A stretch of DNA of 64,000 nt from Methylococcales bacterium (GCA_026398895.1 JAPLRZ010000044.1:122115-186114); one strand, 5' to 3'. Positions 45,560-55,552 are shown, counted from the stretch's first letter. The notes: generated by a model not told the origin, from the sequence alone. Made by a program: numbers and translations.

Positions 45560-47902
45560 ATGACCTATATAAGGAAAAAGACCGCTAATCTACTTTTTAT
45601 TATCATTGTGATAATAACGACAGGGTTTATGCTATCTAGCTTTGAAATAACAAGACATAAACAAAGGCAGCTTTCCGAGCAAAAACTGCTCCAAGAAGCG
45701 ATTGCGCATTTTGATAATATGGTGGTCACGCGCAGTTGGAGTGCGATGTATGGCGGTGTTTATGTTAAACAAAATGCAGGGCTAAGCCCTAATCCTTATT
45801 TGAAAGACAACTTCATTTTAGATAGCGAAGGTAACACGCTAATCAAAATTAATCCTGCGTGGATGCTGCGCCAAATTTCAGAGTTGTCCAATCAGCGCAG
45901 TCATTATTTTTACAAAATCACCAGCTTAAAACCAGTGAACCCCCACAACGCACCTGATGCGTTTGAAACGGAAGCCTTGCAGTATTTTGAAAATCATCGC
46001 GATAAAAAATATTATTATCGCTTGAGTGGCGATGATAAAGCCTTTGATTTTATGGGGTCGTTAAAAGTAGAACCTGCTTGTCTTGCCTGTCATGAAAATC
46101 AAGGGTATTCGATAGGCGATGTGCGCGGCGGGATTCGAGTTTCCATACCCACTGATATACTTCAACAAGAAATACAATTGTTACAGCAATATACGGTAAG
46201 AAATCAAATTTTTGTCGTGTTGGGTGCGATGATTGTATCGAGTATTTTTTTCTGTTTTCTTAGCAGAATTTATCGCTATCAGAAAAATATTGAGCAATTG
46301 AATAAATCGCTAGAGAACAAAGTTGCCGAAAGAACACGCGGCTTGGAAAAAATGTATCAGCATGAAAAATACCTTAAAGACTTATTGGGCATCGTATCCG
46401 ATGTCAACGAATTATTATTAACGGCTATTTCTGTGCAGAGCGAATTACAAAATAGCGTAAAGCAATTGGCTAAACATCCGCATTATCACGCCATCTGGAT
46501 TGGGCTTATTAATAATAAGCAACTGGAAATTGTCCATAAAGCAGACAAAAATAACGCTATTCTTAAGCAAATGACTTATAGCCTAGACGCAGAGATTACG
46601 AATCAACCCGTATCGGTAGCTTTACAGGCAATAATCCACAATCGCACAGTAATCGAACGCTATAATCCGTTATTACAAGAACAACATGACACGCAAACTG
46701 ATGAAGCTATATTGCATTGGTTTATCGCCATTCCCTTACAATGTGCGAAAGCTAAGCAAGCATTAGGCGTATTTGCCCTCTACTCAGACCGTGCCGAGGG
46801 TTTTGAAGCTGAAGAAGTACATATACTGGAAAGACTGGCAATGGACGTGGCGTTAATCTTACATTCACATCAACAAAAAGCCATGTTAGCCGAAATGGAA
46901 GCGAAGCGAATTGCCAACTATGAAGAAACTATACTGGCTTTTGTGAATATTATTGAGCAACGTGACACTTATACCGCAGGTCATACTATTCGAGTCGCAG
47001 AGTATTGTAAAAAAATCGCTGTTGCGTTAGGTATTAACGCAGAAGACACAAAAAAACTCGAACAAGCCGCTATTCTTCATGACATCGGTAAGATCGCTAC
47101 ACCTGATGCGGTGCTGTTAAAACCAAGTAAACTAAGCCTTATCGAATATGAGCTAATCAAACAACACGCTTATGCGGGTTACGATATGCTGTCCAAAATT
47201 GATATGTATAAAGACCTTGCTGACATTATTCGCTATCATCATGCTCGCTACGATGGTAAAGGCTATCCAGAAACAAATAGTCCCGATGAAGTACCTTTTT
47301 TATCCTATATTATGGTAGTCGCCGATGCCTTTGATGCCATGACCAGCAATCGTATTTACAAAGCACGGCAAACGGTAGCGGAGGCATTGGCAGAAATCAA
47401 CCATTGCTCAGGCACACAATTTCATCCGCACGTCGTTAAAGTAGCCGTTGAAGTGCTGAAAAACACCCAGATTGTGCAAACCAATCAAAGACCCAATAAT
47501 GAATTTGAACGAAAACGCTTTTCTTATTTTTTCTGTGATTCCTTAACTGAACTGTATAACGAAAGCTATTTACAAATCATGCTGACCAATACCGACCGTA
47601 AACATAGTGTTTTGGTGCTGTGTTTATTAACTAATTTTTCCCAGTACAATAAAAAATACGGCTGGAATAAAGGTAGCCTGCTATTGGTAAACCTTGCAAA
47701 AGAACTTAAAAATCAATTTCCACAAGCGACAATCTTTCGTTATCACGGTGATGACTTTGTACTGTTATTTGAGCGACCAATTGTGTGGGATGACAGTTAT
47801 TTTGACAAAATGCCACTCCTGAAAGACAACGACATCAGCGTGCAAGTCAAATACATGGAGCTGGAAGCTGGGCATTATGGGCTTCCTGAGTCAATGCTTT
47901 AA
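45560..47902 (+). CDS. Heme-type DUF3365 sensor with GAF, HD-GYP and degenerate GGDEF domains
   Basis: 780 residues from MTYIRKKTANLLF; a TTG 78 bases upstream keeps the frame open but is less likely. A first membrane helix (about 12-29) is followed by a periplasmic DUF3365/Tll0287-like domain with a c-type heme motif CLACH (174-178) and a second membrane helix (about 215-235). A GAF-like region, then HD-GYP (AAILHDIGKIATPDAVLLKP and HHARYDGKGYP) and a C-terminal GGDEF-like domain in which the signature is HGDDF, so cyclase activity is doubtful. It likely senses redox or gas at the periplasm and hydrolyses cyclic di-GMP. Confidence 0.85.
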   Translation: MTYIRKKTANLLFIIIVIITTGFMLSSFEITRHKQRQLSEQKLLQEAIAHFDNMVVTRSWSAMYGGVYVKQNAGLSPNPYLKDNFILDSEGNTLIKINPAWMLRQISELSNQRSHYFYKITSLKPVNPHNAPDAFETEALQYFENHRDKKYYYRLSGDDKAFDFMGSLKVEPACLACHENQGYSIGDVRGGIRVSIPTDILQQEIQLLQQYTVRNQIFVVLGAMIVSSIFFCFLSRIYRYQKNIEQLNKSLENKVAERTRGLEKMYQHEKYLKDLLGIVSDVNELLLTAISVQSELQNSVKQLAKHPHYHAIWIGLINNKQLEIVHKADKNNAILKQMTYSLDAEITNQPVSVALQAIIHNRTVIERYNPLLQEQHDTQTDEAILHWFIAIPLQCAKAKQALGVFALYSDRAEGFEAEEVHILERLAMDVALILHSHQQKAMLAEMEAKRIANYEETILAFVNIIEQRDTYTAGHTIRVAEYCKKIAVALGINAEDTKKLEQAAILHDIGKIATPDAVLLKPSKLSLIEYELIKQHAYAGYDMLSKIDMYKDLADIIRYHHARYDGKGYPETNSPDEVPFLSYIMVVADAFDAMTSNRIYKARQTVAEALAEINHCSGTQFHPHVVKVAVEVLKNTQIVQTNQRPNNEFERKRFSYFFCDSLTELYNESYLQIMLTNTDRKHSVLVLCLLTNFSQYNKKYGWNKGSLLLVNLAKELKNQFPQATIFRYHGDDFVLLFERPIVWDDSYFDKMPLLKDNDISVQVKYMELEAGHYGLPESML

Positions 47903-48630
47903 TCCGTTGACTTATCAGCGGCAATGGCTAAGCCACGCAATACTAAATCAGGATCAACAATCGCCTTAATACTTAAATGTGAGGCGATTAACGCCGCATC
48001 GCCGCCTGTTAAAATCACTAATACATCGCTGTGTTTAGCTAACACCTGTTCAATTAAACCGATAGCCGCCAATAATGTACCGCTATAAATTGCCGCTTCG
48101 GTAGAGTTGGCAGCTTCTAATGGATAAAGTGTGTCACTAAAAGGCAGTGCGTCCGTACCGTGTGCTAAGGATTTTTTCATCAATGCTAAGCCTGCACTAA
48201 TCAAGCCGCCTAAATGATGACCGTCTGCATCAATTAAATCGACAGTAATTGCCGTCCCACAATCCACCACGCAAGCAGGAACAGCATAAAAATGTCGCGC
48301 CGCAATTAACGCTAACCAACGATCAACGCCTAATTTTTCGGGCTGTAAATAGGCATTAGTCAGTCCAAAACCCTGTGCTTGCGAACTCACTCGCACGATG
48401 TTAATGTCCGCCCACAAACTAACTGCAACTGCCATCACCAACGCCAACGATTGATTAGCAGTGACGCAGGCAATCACCAATTGCGTGGGTGTTACAAGCG
48501 GTTGCCAAAGTTTAAGCAGTGCCTGTCTATTTAGCTGTGTATTTAATAACGGTTCGCCAGTTATCAATTGCGCATCGTTGATGGTTGCCCATTTAAGCCG
48601 CGTATTACCCATATCAACCAACAGCTTCAC
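47899..48630 (-). CDS. coaX: Type III pantothenate kinase
   Basis: 243 residues: LLVDMGNTRLKWA phosphate motif, GVDRWLALIAARH, and VVDCGTAITVDLID of the ASKHA-fold CoaX. First step of CoA synthesis. Its start overlaps the birA stop by four bases, and its stop overlaps the HD-GYP gene end by four bases. Confidence 0.94.
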   Translation of the reverse strand: MKLLVDMGNTRLKWATINDAQLITGEPLLNTQLNRQALLKLWQPLVTPTQLVIACVTANQSLALVMAVAVSLWADINIVRVSSQAQGFGLTNAYLQPEKLGVDRWLALIAARHFYAVPACVVDCGTAITVDLIDADGHHLGGLISAGLALMKKSLAHGTDALPFSDTLYPLEAANSTEAAIYSGTLLAAIGLIEQVLAKHSDVLVILTGGDAALIASHLSIKAIVDPDLVLRGLAIAADKSTD

Positions 48631-49625
48631 ATTCCTGCTCCACTAAAACTGACTTCACCCGAGGCAAAAGCTTGAACACTACCATCTTTGCGTTTAAGCA
48701 ATAACAGCCCCTCATCATTCACGCCTGCAACCACGCCTTCAATACTTTGCTGGGCAATAAATAAAGTCGCGGGTAAACCGTTTAAACAATCATAACGCCG
48801 CCATTCATCCAGATATGCTTTAAGCCCCTGTTGTTCATAATTCGCCAGTAATGGCAGTAATTGATTCAACAATTTACCTGCTAACACATTTCTTGATGGG
48901 CGTTGCCCTGTCATTTTCGTTATATCCGTCCACGCTTGCGTAATACTTTCGGCTTTGTTTTCGGGTAAAAATAAATTTAACCCTACCCCGATAACCACAC
49001 TACAGACACCATCGGATTCGCCTGATACCTCGATTAAAATACCACCTAATTTTTTACCGCCACTCATAATATCATTAGGCCATTTTAAGCCGACTTCATG
49101 TAGTTGCAATTCTGTTAATGCTCGAATCACCGCTACACCCACCGCTAAACTCAAGCCCGCAATTGCCGCATAACCACTTTGTTGGTAGTGCCACGCGATA
49201 GATAAATAAATATTATGACCAAAAGGCGATACCCATTCACGCCCGCGTCTACCTTTGCCAGCGGTTTGTTGTTCGGCAAAACATACTAATCCACAAACAG
49301 CGTGGTGTCGCGTGCGTTCCACTAAATAACGATTAGTTGAATCGATTTGGTCGTGGATTTCTAACGCGCTAATAAAAACACGGTTTTGTTCATCCAGCAC
49401 CGCGATAATTTTTTCTTGTGTCAATAATTCCAGCGGCTTATCCAGTCGATAACCCTTGCCACTGATTGCCACCCTATTTAAATCTAGCTCTTCAGCCAAT
49501 TGTGTTATGTGCTTACAAACTGCCGCACGGCTAATTTCTAACATTTCTGCTAATACTGTCCCCGAATGAAATTCACCATCCGCTAGCAGAGTAAGGATTT
49601 TTTTTTGTTTATCGGCAAGTAGCAC
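48627..49625 (-). CDS. birA: Bifunctional biotin-protein ligase / biotin operon repressor
   Basis: 332 residues. N-terminal winged helix (HSGTVLAEMLEISRAAVCKHI), catalytic core with QIDSTNRYLV, AEQQTAGKGRRGREWVSPFG and LKWPNDIMSGGKKLGGILIEV, and C-terminal SH3-like domain. It biotinylates the AccB carrier and represses bio genes. Co-transcribed with coaX. Confidence 0.94.
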   Translation of the reverse strand: MLLADKQKKILTLLADGEFHSGTVLAEMLEISRAAVCKHITQLAEELDLNRVAISGKGYRLDKPLELLTQEKIIAVLDEQNRVFISALEIHDQIDSTNRYLVERTRHHAVCGLVCFAEQQTAGKGRRGREWVSPFGHNIYLSIAWHYQQSGYAAIAGLSLAVGVAVIRALTELQLHEVGLKWPNDIMSGGKKLGGILIEVSGESDGVCSVVIGVGLNLFLPENKAESITQAWTDITKMTGQRPSRNVLAGKLLNQLLPLLANYEQQGLKAYLDEWRRYDCLNGLPATLFIAQQSIEGVVAGVNDEGLLLLKRKDGSVQAFASGEVSFSGAGM

Positions 49626-49725
49626 AGAGAGTTCCTAAAAATAGAAAAAAGTATCGCATCAAAAAAATAAGTTAATAAGTCAAACCTGTGTTTTTCCTAC
49701 ATTTAGATTCCATTGTCTATAGTTC

Positions 49726-49781
49726 GGAGTCGAAGGCATGACTTGGACGGTACAAAACGTCCAAAACGTGTTTTGGACTCC
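49726..49781. repeat. Diverged family-C unit
   Basis: 56 bp with GGAGTC/GACTCC ends but different inner arms (GGACG/CGTCC and CCAAAACGTGTTTTGG). It is followed by ATTTAACCCACTGCC, the same outer flank seen at copy 3. Confidence 0.65.
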
Positions 49782-49883
49782 GTGTAACATTTAACCCACT
49801 GCCAAAATTAAGTCTACCGTGTAGCTAGGTTTTATTCGTCCTGCTATCGGTTAGAATGTTCAATTTAATCAATCAAAATTGTC

Positions 49884-50615
49884 ATGCAAAAAAACGTATT
49901 AATCACAGGCGCGGCAAAACGCATCGGCGCGGCGTGCGCTAGATTGTTACACAGCGAAGGCTATAATATTTTTTTACATTATCGCACCTCATCGGCTGAG
50001 GTATTACAACTGTATGCTGAACTCAACGCTATCCGCCCTAATTCAGCAAAAATCAAAGCAGCCGATTTACTCAAATTGTCAGAATTAACCGCACTAGCCA
50101 ATGAAGCCCAGCAAGCATGGGGCGGCATTGATGTGCTGGTCAATAATGCATCCGCTTTTTATCCCACCGATGTGCATGAAACCACCGAAGCACAATGGGA
50201 TGAATTATTGGGCAGTAATTTAAAAGCCCCGTTTTTTTTGGCAAGCGCATTAACGGACAGCTTAGCAACTCGTCAGGGTTGCATCATCAATATCATCGAC
50301 ATCCACGCCGAACGCGGGCTAAAAAATTATGCAGTTTATAGTATTGCCAAAGCAGGACTAGCGGCAATGACCAAAATTTTAGCCAAAGAATTAGGCACGG
50401 CAATTCGTGTCAACGGGGTTTCACCAGGCGCGATACTCTGGTCAGATCATGACTTATCTGAAGTAGAAAAACAGGAAATCTTACAGCGCGTAGCACTAGG
50501 TCGCAAAGGCGAACCCAACGATATTGCCAAAGCCGTGTTGTTTTTAATCAAAGATGCCAACTATATGACAGGGCAAATTTTAACCGTGGACGGTGGACGC
50601 AGTTTGTTTTGCTAG
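49884..50615 (+). CDS. Pteridine reductase / FolM-like SDR
   Basis: 243 residues. TGAAKRIGAACARLLH cofactor motif, NNASAF, YSIAKAGLAAMTK with the catalytic Tyr-x-x-x-Lys, and VDGGRSLFC. The Ala-Lys-Arg-Ile after TGA is typical of pteridine reductases, which reduce dihydrofolate or dihydromonapterin with NADPH. Confidence 0.82.
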   Translation: MQKNVLITGAAKRIGAACARLLHSEGYNIFLHYRTSSAEVLQLYAELNAIRPNSAKIKAADLLKLSELTALANEAQQAWGGIDVLVNNASAFYPTDVHETTEAQWDELLGSNLKAPFFLASALTDSLATRQGCIINIIDIHAERGLKNYAVYSIAKAGLAAMTKILAKELGTAIRVNGVSPGAILWSDHDLSEVEKQEILQRVALGRKGEPNDIAKAVLFLIKDANYMTGQILTVDGGRSLFC

Positions 50616-50666
50616 TTTTGTCTGTGATTAACAAACTATTGGGTTGCCAAAAAGCGACCACTCAAC

Positions 50667-51615
50667 CTACGATGCTATCAACGCCGCCAGTTCAGCCTGT
50701 AAGCCTTGCTCTAGTTCAGCAAAATAGTCATCCTTACTGGTAATAGTCTGAATACACAGATAGGTTTCATCGGCTTGCAGACGATGTATATCGGCTTCTA
50801 ACGCGGCAATGCGTTCGCGTAAGGCGGCGCAATGCTTTTGTAATAGAGCTAACTGCTAATAAAATGATTACAAAACCGTTCGCACTGAGCCTGTCGAAGT
50901 GTGAATGCTCACCACGAACGTTATCATTTTATTGTGCGTTAGCTATATCGCTTTGTCAGTAATGCTATCGGAGGCTGTGCTTAAGATCGTCCCCGTTTCC
51001 AGCGAGTGTTTGTGTCCAGAATGCGCTGTAAATCTTGGCGGCGATACGCCTCATTGAGTGCTTTAAAAAACGCTGTGCCTTGCGCTTTAAACTCATCGGC
51101 GAGTTTATCAGGATGACATAAACGGCTGGCTTTGCGATACGCGGTTTTGAGTTGCTGTTGTTGTTCTGGCGTTAACGTCTGCGGTGCGTCTTGGAGTTGT
51201 TGCTGATAGCTCTGTTCAAAGTTTTCATAATCCTGTTGGGCTTCTTGCTGTTCGGCGGTGTCATGACTAAACAATTCAGCGCGTTTTTTCAAAATCGCTT
51301 CAATCAAACTGCCTAAACGCCGCACACATCGCTGCTGAATTCATTGATTTGCCGATCCAAGTCCGCTTGGGTATCGGTCAACTCATTCAGGCGATTTTCC
51401 AACAGCTTCAATTCCAGTTTTAGCCCTTGAATCTGCGGGTCTTGAAACACCATCACGCCGCTGTTGTCATGTTTGTTCTGTTCAATCACACAAATCACAT
51501 CTTGAAACTGCTGAGCTTGAATGAGTGCCAAAATACGCGCTACCTGAGCATCCAATACCAAGACTTGCAGTTTTACCACCTGCATAGTGATAAGCTCTTC
51601 ATCCTCCATTGCCAC
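50667..51615 (-). pseudogene. J-domain/coiled-coil protein broken by two frameshifts and a family-A insertion
   Basis: Three pieces join in order. 51615-51313 encodes the N-terminal coiled coil (LKLELKLLENRLNELTD). A one-base loss near 51340 would restore EFQQRCVRRLGSL, entering 51325-50981, which has LKTAYRKASRLCHPDKLAD (J-domain HPD) and NEAYRRQDLQRILD. A second frame change near 51000 would give LETGTILSTASDSITD. Then the family-A repeat (50847-50944) interrupts before QKHCAALRERIAALEADI and AELEQGLQAELAAL, stopping at 50667. Intact homologues in gammaproteobacteria are single J-domain proteins. The gene is dead here unless the frameshifts are sequencing errors. Confidence 0.75.
50847..50944. 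repeat. Family-A palindromic element, copy 5 (inside J-domain pseudogene)
   Basis: 98 bp, AGCTAACTGC...GTGCGTTAGCT, with part of the inner loop deleted. Confidence 0.88.
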
Positions 51616-51783
51616 CGCGTTTTTGATAATGTCTAGGCGTTTTGGAAGGCTATGTAACCGTTAATTATTGAAAATTTTTAACTCCATACAAAATATATTA
51701 TTTAATAATGAGTTACAGTATTTTCTCAAAGCCGTTTAATGCCGTCTACTTAAGGTTTCCACATTTAACGATGACATAGCCTT

Positions 51784-51999
51784 TTAGAATGGTGTTGGGC
51801 ATGGGGTGGGTTTAGTAAAATTCGGTAATGTTGCGAAGATGGCTGTGTTGGGTGGTAGGGAGTAGATAGTATTTTTGCTTAAATCTAAATTTTTCAAATT
51901 AGTCAGCTTACCAATAAATTCAGGTAGTTCGCTGAGTTGGTTGCCCCATAAACTCAATGGTAGTGGGTTAAATCTGTTGTTTTTACTTATGGATTCCAA
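51784..51999 (-). pseudogene. Leucine-rich-repeat protein fragment
   Basis: 71 codons with about two LRR units ([20 protein letters not shown] and [16 protein letters not shown]). Too short for a working LRR protein and without an effector domain, so likely a fragment of a longer gene. Confidence 0.55.
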
Positions 52000-52004
52000 A
52001 GCTC

Positions 52005-52271
52005 ATGAAAACCAATTTAAAAACGCTGTCTGAACACGTTGGTTTAACACCATCCAATTATGTGCGAGAAATTCTTATCTCCCGTTTGCTTGGGCATGGA
52101 ATGCTTCCCCAGCGTCCAGCAATGTTCAAGCCATTTCCTGCGCCTGAGGCGGATATTTGGGAAGCCGATCAACAAATGTGGCGCGAAGTTTCACAAGAGG
52201 AATTTCATCATTACCACATCGGTGAAGTACGCACGGAATGGGTTGATGAGGACGTTAGCCATTCAAGTTAG
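52005..52271 (+). CDS. Small hypothetical protein with RHH-like N-terminus
   Basis: 88 residues starting MKTNLKTLSEHVGLTPSNYV, followed by REILISRLLGHGMLPQ, resembling the helix pair of ribbon-helix-helix antitoxins, then an acidic tail. The beta-strand usually before the helices is absent, so it may be 5'-truncated. No toxin partner is visible. Confidence 0.45.
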   Translation: MKTNLKTLSEHVGLTPSNYVREILISRLLGHGMLPQRPAMFKPFPAPEADIWEADQQMWREVSQEEFHHYHIGEVRTEWVDEDVSHSS

Positions 52272-52445
52272 CCAAGTAAAGCGGAATAGCGATAACGTAT
52301 TTCGCCAAATGTTTCATCATCACATACAACGCAATACGGTCATCGCTTATTGTGCCTTTACCGCGTTTTATATGCTGAAACAATCCATACAAACCCCTAT
52401 CTCATGATAAAATCGCCTACTATTAAGCAAGTAGAGATTCAAATT

Positions 52446-54821
52446 ATGAAAATCAGTGAAACGTGGTTAAGAAGTTACGTTAATCCACCCCTCGATACTG
52501 CCGCATTGGTGGCGCAAATTACTATGGCTGGCTTGGAAGTCGATTCAGTTGAACCTGCTGCGGCAGTGTTTAGCGGTGTAGTGGTCGGCGAAGTCATTGA
52601 AATGGAAAAACACCCCGATGCCGACAAATTGCGTGTTTGCCGCGTCAATGTTGGCGAAGCTGAACCGTTACAAATTGTTTGTGGCGCGGCGAATGTGCGC
52701 GTGGGTTTAAAAATTCCAGCGGCATTGATTGGTGCGATATTGCCCGAAGATTTTAAAATCAAAAAATCCAAATTACGCGGTGTGGAATCATTTGGAATGC
52801 TGTGTTCTGAAAAAGAACTTGGGCTTGCCGCTGATGCGCATGGCTTGATGGAGTTACCGAATGATGCGCCTGTCGGTGTCGATATTCGTGACTATTTATC
52901 ACTGAATGATTCGATTATTGAAGTCGATTTAACACCGAATCGGGCGGATTGCTTGAGTGTTGAAGGTATTGCCAGAGAAGTTGCGGTATTAAATGAAATG
53001 GACTGGACGGCAACGCAATTTGAAAACAGCGCGGTTGCTCATGCCGACTCATTAACCGTCAGCGTCCTAGCTCCCGAAGCCTGCCCACGTTATTTAGGTC
53101 GCTTAATTAAAGGTGTTAATCTACAAGCCGAAACGCCATTATGGATGCAGGAACGCTTGCGCCGTTCAGGTGTGCGCAGTTTAGGTGCGGTCATTGATGT
53201 CACTAACTATGTGTTAATTGAATTAGGACAACCGCTACACGCCTTTGATGCCGATAAATTAACAGGTGGTATCACCGTGCGTTATGCGCAAGCCGATGAA
53301 GAATTGGCGTTATTAAATGGGCAAACCATCAAACTCGACACTGAATCTTTAGTGATTGCCGATGATAAGCAAGCTTTAGCCTTAGCAGGTGTGATGGGTG
53401 GTAGTAAATCTGCCGTTAGCGACAGCACGCAAGATGTATTTTTAGAATGCGCATTTTTTACCCCATTAACGATTGCAGGTAAAGCGCGGCAGTATGGTCT
53501 GCACACCGATTCTTCACACCGTTTTGAACGCGGCGTGGATTTTACCTTGCAAACTCGCGCTATCGAACGCGCTACCCAATTGATTGTTGAAATTGCAGGC
53601 GGTAGCGTTGGTGCAATCACCGAAGTGACCACAGAAGCCACCTTACCTAACCGTGATGCGGTGCTGTTAAGAAAGCAACGGTTAGAAAAAACCCTAGGTA
53701 TCGCTATTGCCGATGAGCGCGTGGTGTCTATTTTTCAACGTTTAGGTCTGGCTGTAGAAATCCAAGCCGAAGGCTGGCTAATTACACCAACAGGCTTTCG
53801 TTTTGACATTGCCATCGAAGCCGATTTAATCGAAGAAATTGCCCGCATTGTTGGCTATAACAACCTGCCTAACACTAGCTTACTCATGCGTTCGCAATTA
53901 GGTTTAGCCACTGAAAGCGTGTTAGAGCTCGATCGCGTGAAAGATTTATTCGTCGATAGAGGCTATCAAGAAGCTATCACCTATAGCTTTGTCGATGAAG
54001 ACATCCAAAAAATTATCGCACCCAATGATGAAGTGGTACGCTTAAAAAATCCTATTTCTGCCGATATGGCAGTCATGCGTACTACCTTATGGTGTGGCCT
54101 AATCAAAGCCGCATTGCACAACACCAACCGTCAACAAAACCGCGTGCGTTTATTTGAAACAGGCTTGCGTTTCGTGCAAAGAGACGGCGAAACCCAACAG
54201 GAAAAAATGCTCGCTGGTTTAGCTTTAGGCAGCGCGTATACCGAACAATGGGGCGAAAAAACCCGCAAAGTCGATTTCTTTGACGTTAAAGCTGACGTAG
54301 TAGCCTTATTCGGTTTAACAGGGTGTGAAGCGCAGTTTGTCCCCGCTGAACAAACCGCCTTACACCCGTATCAAACCGCTGAAATTCTCAATAAAGATGG
54401 GCAGAGCATAGGCTGGTTAGGAATGCTACATCCCGTGCTGGAAAAACAATTGGGCTTTGATAGCCAAGTATTTTTATTTGAATTGGCGCAAGATTTAGTG
54501 TTGAATAAAACCGCTGCTAAATTCAAATCGCTGTCTAAATACCCGTCTGTGCGTCGTGATTTAGCCTTGATTGTCAACGATAACATCACTGCAAATCAGC
54601 TAATTGATTGCATTAAAAGCTGTAATGAACCCATATTGCAAGAAGTTGTTATCTTTGACATTTATCGCGGCAAAGGCGTAGCAGAAGGCAGTAAAAGTGT
54701 CGCGCTCAGTTTAACCCTACAAAATGACGTGCAAACGCTTACAGATTCACAAATAGATGCTATAGTTAGCACGTTGTTAGACACACTGACCCGAAACACG
54801 GGCGCAAAATTGAGAGATTGA
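52446..54821 (+). CDS. pheT: Phenylalanine-tRNA ligase beta subunit
   Basis: 791 residues from MKISETWLRSYVNPPLDTAAL (a 96-base upstream extension is not family-like). tRNA-binding OB domain (VVGEVIEMEKHPDADKLRVC), B3/B4 editing domain (VDLTPNRADCLSVEGIAREV), B5, and C-terminal FDX-ACB domain (SKYPSVRRDLALIVND). The alpha subunit gene pheS, normally directly upstream, is not in this window; gene debris lies there instead. Followed three bases on by ihfA. Confidence 0.95.
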   Translation: MKISETWLRSYVNPPLDTAALVAQITMAGLEVDSVEPAAAVFSGVVVGEVIEMEKHPDADKLRVCRVNVGEAEPLQIVCGAANVRVGLKIPAALIGAILPEDFKIKKSKLRGVESFGMLCSEKELGLAADAHGLMELPNDAPVGVDIRDYLSLNDSIIEVDLTPNRADCLSVEGIAREVAVLNEMDWTATQFENSAVAHADSLTVSVLAPEACPRYLGRLIKGVNLQAETPLWMQERLRRSGVRSLGAVIDVTNYVLIELGQPLHAFDADKLTGGITVRYAQADEELALLNGQTIKLDTESLVIADDKQALALAGVMGGSKSAVSDSTQDVFLECAFFTPLTIAGKARQYGLHTDSSHRFERGVDFTLQTRAIERATQLIVEIAGGSVGAITEVTTEATLPNRDAVLLRKQRLEKTLGIAIADERVVSIFQRLGLAVEIQAEGWLITPTGFRFDIAIEADLIEEIARIVGYNNLPNTSLLMRSQLGLATESVLELDRVKDLFVDRGYQEAITYSFVDEDIQKIIAPNDEVVRLKNPISADMAVMRTTLWCGLIKAALHNTNRQQNRVRLFETGLRFVQRDGETQQEKMLAGLALGSAYTEQWGEKTRKVDFFDVKADVVALFGLTGCEAQFVPAEQTALHPYQTAEILNKDGQSIGWLGMLHPVLEKQLGFDSQVFLFELAQDLVLNKTAAKFKSLSKYPSVRRDLALIVNDNITANQLIDCIKSCNEPILQEVVIFDIYRGKGVAEGSKSVALSLTLQNDVQTLTDSQIDAIVSTLLDTLTRNTGAKLRD

Positions 54822-54824
54822 TTC

Positions 54825-55121
54825 ATGGCATTAACAAAAGCAGATTTTGCAGAAGGCTTATTTGACGAGCTAGGCTTAAACAAGCGCGAAGCAAAAGACA
54901 TGGTAGAGTTCTTTTTTGAAGAAATCAAAAGCTCCTTAGAACAAGGAAAACAAGTAAAAATATCTGGATTTGGTAAATTTGAACTGCGTGATAAAAGCAG
55001 TCGGCCGGGAAGAAATCCAAAAACAGGCGAAGAAATACCCATTACAGCACGGCGTGTGGTAACATTCCGTTCAGGTCAAAAACTAAAAGCCCGAGTAGAA
55101 GCGTATGTTGGATCCGAGTAA
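54825..55121 (+). CDS. ihfA: Integration host factor alpha subunit
   Basis: 98 residues: [20 protein letters not shown], the DNA-binding arm [20 protein letters not shown] and [18 protein letters not shown]. Forms a heterodimer with IhfB and bends DNA; also used by many tyrosine integrases, such as the one downstream. Standard pheT-ihfA order. Confidence 0.96.
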   Translation: MALTKADFAEGLFDELGLNKREAKDMVEFFFEEIKSSLEQGKQVKISGFGKFELRDKSSRPGRNPKTGEEIPITARRVVTFRSGQKLKARVEAYVGSE

Positions 55122-55455
55122 TAATGATCTGCCCGTCATCCCCGCAAAACGCTATTTCACCATCGGTGAAGTCAGCGAATTGTGCGGAGTCAAACCTCAT
55201 GTGTTGCGTTATTGGGAACAAGAGTTCACCGAACTCAGCCCGATAAAACGACGCGGAAACCGTCGTTATTATCAACGTCATGACGTATTGATGATACGGC
55301 AAATTCGTTCGTTACTCTACGAGCAAGGCTACACCATTGGTGGTGCAAGAGCGCATTTAAGCAGTGATGACAACAAAGACAATGCCACCATCACCAAGCA
55401 ACTCATCCACCAAATGGTCGCTGATCTCGAAGACATCTTAGAATTACTAAAATAG
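55105..55455 (+). CDS. MerR-family regulator typical of the ihfA locus
   Basis: 116 residues: winged helix ([46 protein letters not shown]) and a short C-terminal coiled coil. It overlaps ihfA by 17 bases. The orthologue sits after ihfA in many gammaproteobacteria; target unknown. No metal-binding cysteines in the C-terminus. Confidence 0.88.
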   Translation: MLDPSNNDLPVIPAKRYFTIGEVSELCGVKPHVLRYWEQEFTELSPIKRRGNRRYYQRHDVLMIRQIRSLLYEQGYTIGGARAHLSSDDNKDNATITKQLIHQMVADLEDILELLK

Positions 55456-55467
55456 AGCTACAAAAAA

Positions 55468-55493
55468 AGGGCGGATGCTGTATAATCCGCCCT
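55468..55493 (+). terminator. Terminator after the merR-type gene
   Basis: 9 bp GC-rich stem (AGGGCGGAT / ATCCGCCCT) with an 8-base loop followed by CTTGCTTT. Confidence 0.65.
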
Positions 55494-55552
55494 CTTGCTT
55501 TACCAGAGATTGTATTCACACTCTCACTCAATAAAAATCACCAAAAACACAT

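Noticed and set aside
17996..49781. Family-C hairpins as a CRISPR array or as simple terminators
   Set aside because: Copies are kilobases apart with no spacers, some are nested in MITEs, and they occur in both orientations relative to genes.
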